Part shown: positions 23,414-29,520 of the stretch, piece by piece
Numbering within the stretch: the first letter of the stretch is position 1
How the letters are laid out: each line of letters begins with the position of its first letter
Origin: CAYRGQ01 sp964444885
Lineage (GTDB): Bacteria; Bacteroidota; Bacteroidia; Sphingobacteriales; Sphingobacteriaceae
Assembly (NCBI GenBank): GCA_964444885.1
Contig: CAYUIZ010000027.1
Coordinates: 1-29,520, forward strand
DNA length: 29,520 bases
Direction of reading: 5' to 3'
Made by a program: the position numbers and the translations under genes
Notes under the pieces: model-generated
Told to the model about the DNA's origin: nothing
Database searches by the model: none
The model's input: the letters and a program-made list of their open reading frames with translations, nothing else

Positions 23414-24487
23414 ATGGCAAAGACAACCCATAACACCACCTATCGGATTCTCTCCATTGACGGAGGCGGAACCCGCGGCCTCCTCCCGGCGGTCATTTTG
23501 GATTGTATCCATAAGGAATTCGGTAAGTTACCGAGCGACCTGTTCGACATGTATGCGGGCACATCTACCGGCGGCATTATCTGCCTTGGGCTGGCGGCCG
23601 GGCTGAAGCCCGAACGGCTCGTGCAGCTTTACCTCAACGAATCGACCAAGATCTTTCACGAAACGTTTTTCGACCGGCTTACCGGGCTGGACGAGCATCT
23701 TCGGTCCAATTACCAGCATCGCCGGTTCAAGAAGATACTGGAAGATATTTTTGGAAAGAAAACCCTAGGCGATGTGCACAAGGATCCCGCCTTTGGCAAA
23801 AAGGGAAAGGAAGTGATGGTATGCAGTTTCGACCTTAATCCCGAAAGGGAATCGGACCGGAATTGCAACTACCGGCCGGTAATTTTCCACTCTTCGTTCA
23901 TCCGCGATCAAAAGGAAACACTGGTCGACTTGGCCCTTCGCACCTCCGCGGGTCCAACGTATTTTCCGGTTTACCAGCGGAAATACGTAGATGGTGGCAT
24001 TGCCCTCAATAATCCCGCTATGGCGGCCGTGGCCTATGCTGTCAACGATTCGGAGGCGAAAGACGAAGACGAGGGCAAATACCTTGAAAACGGCTACAAG
24101 GGCCTGCAAAAAGACCTTAAAAACTTACGTGTGTTTTCGCTGAGCACCGGAACGAGCAACCTCAACCGCATCGAGGAAAGCAAAATCGGTGCAGGCAACT
24201 GGGGAAGTATACAGTGGATCAAATACCTCCCCGACCTGCTTACCGAGAGCAACGTGCAAAGTACGATCTACTACGTCAAAAACATCTTGGGCAGCGGGCG
24301 CTTCTTGCGGTTGGATCCCAATTTTAATGACCAGGAGCTGGCGCACAAGTCATTGTGGAATAAATCTATTCCGATGGATACGACCGATCCGAATGTGCTC
24401 AACAGGATGCGCGAATTTGCCGAAAAGGTGTACCAGAAGGAAAAGAAAGCAATCGTCAAGTTCCTCGGAATCGACGAAGGAAGCTAG
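23414..24487 (+). CDS. Patatin-like phospholipase
   Basis: A 357-residue patatin-domain lipid acyl hydrolase with a Ser-Asp dyad. The oxyanion loop is ILSIDGGGTRGLLPA (12-26), the nucleophile Ser51 lies in AGTSTGG, and Asp193 in KYVDGGIALNNPA completes the dyad. RTSAGPTYFPV is also typical. No signal peptide or transmembrane helix is visible, so it is probably cytoplasmic. Length and motifs resemble the CBASS effector CapV group as well as ordinary patatins, but no cyclic-nucleotide synthase or Cap2/Cap3 gene is adjacent. The start at 23414 is chosen because it precedes the domain directly; the frame opens at 23372. Confidence 0.92.
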   Translation: MAKTTHNTTYRILSIDGGGTRGLLPAVILDCIHKEFGKLPSDLFDMYAGTSTGGIICLGLAAGLKPERLVQLYLNESTKIFHETFFDRLTGLDEHLRSNYQHRRFKKILEDIFGKKTLGDVHKDPAFGKKGKEVMVCSFDLNPERESDRNCNYRPVIFHSSFIRDQKETLVDLALRTSAGPTYFPVYQRKYVDGGIALNNPAMAAVAYAVNDSEAKDEDEGKYLENGYKGLQKDLKNLRVFSLSTGTSNLNRIEESKIGAGNWGSIQWIKYLPDLLTESNVQSTIYYVKNILGSGRFLRLDPNFNDQELAHKSLWNKSIPMDTTDPNVLNRMREFAEKVYQKEKKAIVKFLGIDEGS

Positions 24488-24513
24488 TACCGCAGTCTCC
24501 TCGTCGAGTCGGG

Positions 24514-25518
24514 CTAACGCACTTCCAGCACGATTTTCCCGAATTGGGCCGAGTCATCCATTTTCCGGATGGCCTCGTTCGCCTCGTCAAGCGCATGCAC
24601 GCTGTCGATGACGGGCTTCGCCTGGTGCGCGTTTGCAAAATCCAGCATATTGGCGAAATCCGTGGCAGATCCCATTGTGGTGCCCGCGATGGTAAGCTGC
24701 TTCCAGAAAATCTTGCGTCCGTTCAGCTCCGGAATGTTTCCCGCCGTGCCCCCGAAGAACACGATTCTGCCGCCGGGGTTAGCCAAATCGGGGAAATGGG
24801 AAAATTGGCTGCCCAGCGCACTATCGATGATGATGTCAAATCCCCCGGCTGTCTCTTTCAACGCTTCTGCCCACCCTTCAGACCGATAGTTGGCGCCGCC
24901 AGCAGCCCCACGCTGCATAGCCGCATCGATCTTCGATGCCTGGCTGGACGTGACATACACCTCGGCGCCAGCGTGCACGGCCCAAAGGAGTGCAAATGTC
25001 GCAACCCCGCCACCGATGCCCGTGATCAGTACTTTTTCACCTTTTTTCAGGTTGCCCTTGGTAAATAATGCCCGGTAGGCGGTAAGTCCGGCGAGAGGCA
25101 CGGCTGCTGCCTCCACATCGCTGAGGTGCGGCGGTTGCACGAAGAGATTTTCGATGGGGACTTTGACATATTCCGCAAAGGTGCCATAATCGGGTAAGCC
25201 AAGGATTTTGAAGTCCGCAGGCTGTGCAGGACTGTCCCTAGTCCAATGCAGTGCGGGGTTGATAATGACGGGCTTACCTAGCCACTGCTCGCGGTCTGCT
25301 GCGCTTCCGCGGATGTCTTCGACAATGCCGGCGCCGTCAGAACCAGGGATCAGGGGAAATTGCAGGCCCGCGTATTTGCCCTGCTGTATCCACCAGTCCC
25401 GCCGGTTGAAGGCGGCAGCCCGAATACGAACCAATGCTTCGCCCGTTGCCAATTCCGGAACGGGCACTTCCTTAACGAGAAGGGGCTGGTGGACACCCTC
25501 GATAACAATCGCTTTCAT
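24514..25518 (-). CDS. Zinc-free MDR quinone oxidoreductase-like protein
   Basis: A 334-residue medium-chain dehydrogenase/reductase. The GroES-like N-terminal domain has FPLIPGSDGAGIVEDI and YGTFAEYVKVP. The NADPH-binding fold has VLITGIGGGVATFALLWAV (163-181) and later GGRIVFFGG. The whole protein contains no cysteine, so neither the catalytic nor the structural zinc site of alcohol dehydrogenases can exist; NRRD replaces the usual Cys-containing loop. This fits the quinone oxidoreductase/enoyl reductase branch. Substrate unknown. Start 25518 matches the family MKAIVI-type N terminus; the frame opens 6 codons earlier. It lies downstream of the SOD gene, with a hairpin between. Confidence 0.9.
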   Translation of the reverse strand: MKAIVIEGVHQPLLVKEVPVPELATGEALVRIRAAAFNRRDWWIQQGKYAGLQFPLIPGSDGAGIVEDIRGSAADREQWLGKPVIINPALHWTRDSPAQPADFKILGLPDYGTFAEYVKVPIENLFVQPPHLSDVEAAAVPLAGLTAYRALFTKGNLKKGEKVLITGIGGGVATFALLWAVHAGAEVYVTSSQASKIDAAMQRGAAGGANYRSEGWAEALKETAGGFDIIIDSALGSQFSHFPDLANPGGRIVFFGGTAGNIPELNGRKIFWKQLTIAGTTMGSATDFANMLDFANAHQAKPVIDSVHALDEANEAIRKMDDSAQFGKIVLEVR

Positions 25519-25539
25519 GAATATAGGTACAATCAAATC

Positions 25540-25575
25540 AAAACGGCGACATAGGGTTGCCCATGCCGCCGTTTT
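25540..25575 (-). terminator. Terminator-like hairpin after the SOD gene
   Basis: AAAACGGCG (25540-25548) and CGCCGTTTT (25567-25575) form a 9-bp stem. Inside it CAT/ATG and GGG/CCC continue the pairing with small bulges. Read leftward, it ends in a T-rich run, so it can terminate the SOD transcript. It stands only about 21 bases before the downstream MDR start codon. Confidence 0.75.
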
Positions 25576-25599
25576 ACGAAAATGTAATGGTAAAACTTC

Positions 25600-26208
25600 T
25601 TATTTCGCGTCTGCGTAGCGTTTCGCGACTGCATTCCAGTCTGCGACGTTGAAAACCGCTTCCAAATAATCTGGACGCTTGTTTTGGTATTTCAGGTAAT
25701 ACGCATGTTCCCATACGTCAATACCGAAGATTGGCGTTCCTTTTACTTCCGCGACGTCCATCAAAGGGTTGTCTTGGTTAGGCGAAGAAGTCACTTCCAA
25801 TTTGCCGGACGCGTTCACGATGAGCCAAGACCAGCCTGATCCGAAGCGCGTGGCGCCGGCAGCTTTCAGCTGATTTTTTAGCTCGTCGAACGAGCCAAAT
25901 GCTTCGTTAATCGCATCGGCCAACTCGCCAGTAGGCTCGCCGCCGCCATTGGCAGACAGCACGGTCCAAAACAGCGAGTGGTTGTAGTGCCCACCACCGT
26001 TGTTGCGGACAGCAGCCGAGTAGTTCGAGATGTTTTTGTTTATGTCTTCCAAAGAAAGATTGGCTGCATCCGTGCCTTCGATAGCCTTGTTAAGATTATC
26101 CACATAAGCCTTGTGGTGACGGCCGTGGTGGATTTCCATGGTTTCTTTGTCAATATGCGGTTCAAGTGCGTCGGCAGCGTATGGTAACGCTGGTAGTTCA
26201 AATGCCAT
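25600..26208 (-). CDS. sodA: Superoxide dismutase (Fe/Mn family, Mn-like)
   Basis: Dismutates superoxide in the cytoplasm. The 202-residue protein has metal ligands His27 (EIHHGRHH), His77 (HYNHSLFW), Asp164 and His168 (DVWEHAYY). Gln145 in SPNQDNPL and Gly73 before HYNH are at positions that favour manganese over iron, but cambialistic use is common in Bacteroidota, so sodB would be an equally acceptable name. No signal peptide. An AT-rich leader of about 150 bases separates it from dxs. Confidence 0.96.
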   Translation of the reverse strand: MAFELPALPYAADALEPHIDKETMEIHHGRHHKAYVDNLNKAIEGTDAANLSLEDINKNISNYSAAVRNNGGGHYNHSLFWTVLSANGGGEPTGELADAINEAFGSFDELKNQLKAAGATRFGSGWSWLIVNASGKLEVTSSPNQDNPLMDVAEVKGTPIFGIDVWEHAYYLKYQNKRPDYLEAVFNVADWNAVAKRYADAK

Positions 26209-26358
26209 AGTGTTATGATTTTAATAAGTGTGAATTAATTTGAATTAGTGCTTTATCAAACAATAATAACAAATTTTGACGACACTTTGTTTGCAAAATA
26301 TCGTTTATGACGTTGTGCTTATGGAAATGGCGTGGCGCGGCGGTTTATGCCGAAGGTA

Positions 26359-28290
26359 TTAGACCGCCAGTGCGCCTGTTTTCCGGCCCACCGAAAGTTG
26401 CAACACTTGCTCTTTGATGCCGCTCGCGTCGTATCCGCAATGGGCCCAAAGTTCAGCTTGCTCGCCATGCTCAATAACGGCATCGGGGATGCCTAGGCGT
26501 GCTACCTTCGCTTGATACTGATTGTCGGCCATAAACTCAAGCACCGCACTTCCCATGCCTCCTTGGATACACCCGTCCTCGACGGTGATGATTTTTTTGA
26601 ATTTCTGGAATACGCCGTGCAGCAGCTCCTCGTCAAGCGGCTTGACGAAGCGCAGATCGTACAAGGCGGGGTAGATACCCTCCTCATTAAGCTGCACACA
26701 CGCTTTCACGGCTTCGTTGCCGATATGGCCGATGGTGAGGATGGCCACATCTTCGCCTTCAAATACCTGGCGCCCTTTGCCGATTTCAACTTGCTTGAAG
26801 GGCCGGCGCCAGTCTGGCATGACACCCTGTCCCCGTGGATAGCGGATAACAAACGGTCCCATGTCGTCGAGCTGGGCGGTGTACATAAGGTTGCGGAGTT
26901 CTTCCTCGTTCATGGGCGCAGAAACCACCAAGTTAGGAACACAGCGCATATAGGCCAAGTCGTATGCGCCATGGTGCGTCGGTCCGTCAGCGCCGGCTAG
27001 GCCCGCGCGGTCAAGGCAAAATACCACGTTGAGCTTTTGCAAGGCTACGTCATGAATAACCTGGTCATAGGCGCGCTGCATAAAGCTGGAGTAAATGTTG
27101 CAGAACGGTACCATCCCTTGGGTAGCGAGGCCAGCAGAGAAGGTCACGGCGTGTTGCTCCGCGATGCCGACGTCAAACGCACGGTTTGGCATGGCCTTCA
27201 TCATGATATTCATCGACGAGCCCGAAGGCATGGCGGGCGTGATGCCCATGATCTTCTCGTTTTTCTCGGCCAACTCCACTAAGGAGTGACCGAAAACGTC
27301 TTGGTATTTGGGAGCGACAGGCTTGTCGGACTTCGTTTTTTTGATTTCGCCGGTAATCTTGTCAAAAAGACCGGGCGCGTGCCACGTGGTCTGGTCTCGT
27401 TCGGCCAGCGCGTAGCCTTTCCCTTTCACGGTAATGCAATGAAGGAGCTTAGGGCCCGGAATACTCCGCAAGTCTTCGAGCACTTTGGCGAGGCGTTTGA
27501 CATCGTGTCCGTCCACCGGGCCGAAGTATCTGAAATTAAGGGACTCGAACAGGTTGCTTGTGCTGTCCATGAAGGTGCTCTTGATACTTCGCTCCAGCGT
27601 CTTCATGATACCGAGCGCATCCGGCCCCTTTTCTGAAATCTTCGTCAGCACGTGCGCCAAGTCATCGCGGAATCGGTTCCACGGCTTCGATGTGGTGATG
27701 CCGGTGAGGTATTCCTTTAGTGCGCCCACGTTGGGGTCAATCGACATGCAGTTGTCGTTGAGGATGACCAGCAGGTTTGATTTTTCGATACCCGCATGGT
27801 TCAGCGCCTCAAACGCAAGGCCGGCAGTCATGGCGCCATCGCCGATAACGGCCACGTGCTGGCGGTCGGTTTCGCCCTTGTAGTGTGAAGCCACGGCCAT
27901 GCCCAGCGCAGCGGAAATCGAGGTGGATGAGTGCCCCACGCCAAAGGCGTCGTACGCGCTCTCGCACCGCTTCGGAAAACCGCTGATACCGCCCAGTAGG
28001 CGGTTGGTGTGGAATTTATCGCGGCGTCCCGTTAATATCTTGTGTCCGTATGCTTGATGCCCCACATCCCATACAAGCTGGTCGTAGGGTGTGTTGAGTA
28101 CATGGTGCAAGGCGACCGTGAGCTCAACGACGCCCAAGCTGGCTGCGAAGTGGCCGCCGTGCTTGGAAACCACATCAATGATGTATTGCCGCAGTTCCTC
28201 AGACAGCATAACGAGCTCGTTGCTGTCAAGCCCTTTCATGTCTGCGGGACTATGGATTCGCTCAAGTAGTTGGCCCTTTTTCTCATCCAT
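26359..28290 (-). CDS. dxs: 1-deoxy-D-xylulose-5-phosphate synthase
   Basis: Joins pyruvate and glyceraldehyde 3-phosphate, using thiamine diphosphate, to start the MEP isoprenoid pathway. The 643-residue protein is full length. KHGGHFAASLGVVELTVALH (His47 region), DVGHQAYGHKILTGRRD and the ThDP motif GDGAMTAG...NDN (150-180) are intact. Glu378 in VGIAEQHAVTFSAGLA is the cofactor-activating glutamate. DRAGLAGADGPTHHGAYDL belongs to the pyrimidine-binding domain, and the transketolase C-terminal domain ends the protein. Divergent from scpA. Confidence 0.98.
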   Translation of the reverse strand: MDEKKGQLLERIHSPADMKGLDSNELVMLSEELRQYIIDVVSKHGGHFAASLGVVELTVALHHVLNTPYDQLVWDVGHQAYGHKILTGRRDKFHTNRLLGGISGFPKRCESAYDAFGVGHSSTSISAALGMAVASHYKGETDRQHVAVIGDGAMTAGLAFEALNHAGIEKSNLLVILNDNCMSIDPNVGALKEYLTGITTSKPWNRFRDDLAHVLTKISEKGPDALGIMKTLERSIKSTFMDSTSNLFESLNFRYFGPVDGHDVKRLAKVLEDLRSIPGPKLLHCITVKGKGYALAERDQTTWHAPGLFDKITGEIKKTKSDKPVAPKYQDVFGHSLVELAEKNEKIMGITPAMPSGSSMNIMMKAMPNRAFDVGIAEQHAVTFSAGLATQGMVPFCNIYSSFMQRAYDQVIHDVALQKLNVVFCLDRAGLAGADGPTHHGAYDLAYMRCVPNLVVSAPMNEEELRNLMYTAQLDDMGPFVIRYPRGQGVMPDWRRPFKQVEIGKGRQVFEGEDVAILTIGHIGNEAVKACVQLNEEGIYPALYDLRFVKPLDEELLHGVFQKFKKIITVEDGCIQGGMGSAVLEFMADNQYQAKVARLGIPDAVIEHGEQAELWAHCGYDASGIKEQVLQLSVGRKTGALAV

Positions 28291-28670
28291 GATGTGTGGT
28301 CTTATTTAATAAATGAGTTTGCTGCAAAATAAAGCAAAATTTCTTACATTAGATCGTTCAAGGCAGTGTTCGGTCGGCTAATTGATGTCTATAATACAAT
28401 ATTACAAGTAATCAAGCTGTGGCGTGCCGAACTCCGTCTGTTTATGGTGTTTTGTAGTATTCGGCCTACGGTGCCAACGTATGAAGAAAATTCGTTATCT
28501 GCAAAAACACGTTTTATCATGTTGCCTAGCGCCTTTTTCACGGCATTTCAAACTTCCGGTACTGCCAATACCTTGCCATTTCTATACAACAAGCCGACTG
28601 GTGAGAAGGTTTGGGCGCATGGGCACGGTGTGTTGTGCGAGCAAGCTGATTTGATTAGATTTGAGGGCGG
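28291..28670. other. Divergent intergenic region dxs/scpA
   Basis: 380 AT-richer bases with no supported gene. Open frames at 28366-28695 and 28424-28654 lack domains and ribosome sites and overlap scpA or each other. Visible structures are a small palindrome TAATA/TATTA (28392-28404) and a GCCGAA/TTCGGC stem (28426-28431, 28460-28465). On the minus strand TTATTTTG, near the dxs start, is one mismatch from TAnnTTTG. An unrecognised small RNA cannot be excluded. Confidence 0.4.
28633..28663 (+). promoter_or_regulatory. Candidate promoter immediately before scpA
   Basis: TTG at 28633-28635, a 20-base spacer and TAGATTTG at 28656-28663 match the Bacteroidota promoter. The scpA ATG is at 28671, so transcription would begin at or next to the start codon. 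It may be a leaderless message or a chance match. Confidence 0.4.
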
Positions 28671-29417
28671 ATGGAAGACCAAGGCTACGAAATAAAACTG
28701 TCGCAATTCGAAGGGCCTTTCGATTTGTTGCTGTTCTTTATTGAACGGGATGAATTGAATATCCACGATATCCCGATTGCGCAGATCACGACGGATTTTC
28801 TTAGTTATATCCAGCAGATGCAAGCCCTTAATATGGAGCTGGCGAGCGAGTTTATCATTGTAGCGGCAACGCTGATGCGGATAAAGGCCAAAATGCTATT
28901 GCCACGACCCGAATTGGATGAAGAAGGCAATGAGCTTGACCTGAAGCAGGATCTCGTGCAAAAGCTGATTTTGTACAAGCAGTTTAAGCTCGTGGTGGAA
29001 GATCTCCGCGAGCTGGAGGATATCCGGTTTAGGCAAGCCAAGCGGGGCAATATCGGTGGCGATCTCAAACTGGTCGATGTGGGGGCGAACGTAGGGGAGG
29101 AACTCAGCACGCTGGATATCTATAAACTGATGGTTGCGTACGAGCGGGCGATGGAAGCGTATCAGGGCCGAACGCAAGAAGTACGGCACACTGTCGTGCG
29201 CTATCCGTATACCATCGAAGAGCAGAAACAGGCCATTGCAAAGCTCGTGGAGGTGAACAAGCGCCTTGATTTTGCTGAAATCCTCAAGCATTCGGAAAAC
29301 CGCGTCCATTTCGTTTATAATTTCCTCGCCATCCTGGAAATGCTCCAGCAACAGCTCGTTGATATTCAAGTGGGGTTAGGATACAATAACTTCAGCGTGC
29401 GGCAGGTGAGGCGATAA
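28671..29417 (+). CDS. scpA: Segregation and condensation protein A
   Basis: The kleisin subunit of the SMC-ScpAB complex that compacts and separates chromosomes. The 248-residue protein starts IKLSQFEGPFDLLLFFIERDELNIHDIPIA, the ScpA signature, and has FIIVAATLMRIKAKMLLP in the N-terminal SMC-neck-binding part. The acidic middle region and the C-terminal winged-helix part (NFLAILEMLQQQLVDIQ) are present. The stop is within the window. No scpB or smc is seen in the 100 bases that remain. Confidence 0.95.
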   Translation: MEDQGYEIKLSQFEGPFDLLLFFIERDELNIHDIPIAQITTDFLSYIQQMQALNMELASEFIIVAATLMRIKAKMLLPRPELDEEGNELDLKQDLVQKLILYKQFKLVVEDLRELEDIRFRQAKRGNIGGDLKLVDVGANVGEELSTLDIYKLMVAYERAMEAYQGRTQEVRHTVVRYPYTIEEQKQAIAKLVEVNKRLDFAEILKHSENRVHFVYNFLAILEMLQQQLVDIQVGLGYNNFSVRQVRR

Positions 29418-29520
29418 GGGCGGCTACCGCTCGTTTGGACGGGCGATTTTAGGGTCGGGTGTGGTGCCATTCGAAAAATGACGTATTTTGCGGATGCAAT
29501 TATAACCCCAGGGGAATTCT

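Noticed and set aside
23414..24487. A CBASS anti-phage operon based on the patatin gene
   Set aside because: Flanking genes are msrA and an MDR enzyme; there is no CD-NTase, Cap2 or Cap3, so only an orphan patatin is supported.
28366..28695. 109-codon frame upstream of scpA
   Set aside because: It runs into scpA in another frame, has no ribosome site and no recognisable domain, and competes with other equally long frames in the same spacer.

Overview
The window looks like chromosomal DNA from a member of the Bacteroidota, most likely a Sphingobacteriales/Pedobacter-type organism with moderately high G+C. The evidence is the gene content (secreted GH95 and GH109 family enzymes, a PhoH-purC pair, a yicC-gmk-nadD operon, bifunctional hisB and fused hisIE) and repeated upstream matches to the Bacteroidota promoter box TAnnTTTG instead of an E. 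coli -35/-10 pattern. No phage, plasmid, IS transposase, CRISPR, rRNA or tRNA was found. The genus cannot be fixed from sequence reading alone.

Layout from left to right. 1-406: non-coding, holding a large palindromic repeat. 407-3172: two rightward exported sugar enzymes, a lipoprotein aldose 1-epimerase and a GH109-type oxidoreductase-fold glycosidase. 3245-6409: leftward housekeeping genes nadD, gmk and yicC (one tight operon) and a SAM-hydrolase/DUF62 gene. 6726-16911: a long rightward run of phoH, purC, a STAS protein, RNase Z, hisC-hisB-hisH-hisA-hisF-hisIE, a seven-bladed WD40 protein and a cupin. 16933-17808: a leftward secreted SGNH-like DUF4886 protein. 17969-18436: free methionine-R-sulfoxide reductase. 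18814-22429: a GH95 alpha-L-fucosidase-type lipoprotein and an exported xylose-isomerase-like TIM-barrel protein. 22540-23202: lipoprotein MsrA, leftward. 23414-24487: patatin-like phospholipase. 24514-28290: leftward quinone-oxidoreductase-like MDR, superoxide dismutase and dxs. 28671-29417: scpA.

How the genes fit together. The his genes supply six of the later steps of histidine synthesis as one block, but hisG and hisD (the usual head of this operon) are absent and rnz sits in their place. galM, GH109, DUF4886, GH95 and the TIM-barrel protein suggest exported processing of fucose- and GalNAc-containing glycans, although no SusC/SusD pair or regulator lies in the window. fRMsr (cytoplasmic), MsrA (lipoprotein) and SOD cover oxidative-damage repair in different compartments. 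The remaining genes are core metabolism (NAD, GMP, purine, isoprenoid) and chromosome segregation.

I did not find a convincing new multi-gene system. The points most worth a second look are two nested palindromic repeat elements (57-219 and 22444-22540), the structured spacers inside the his block, the overlapping msrA/patatin promoters, the orphan patatin, and an unidentified small ORF at 18478-18732.
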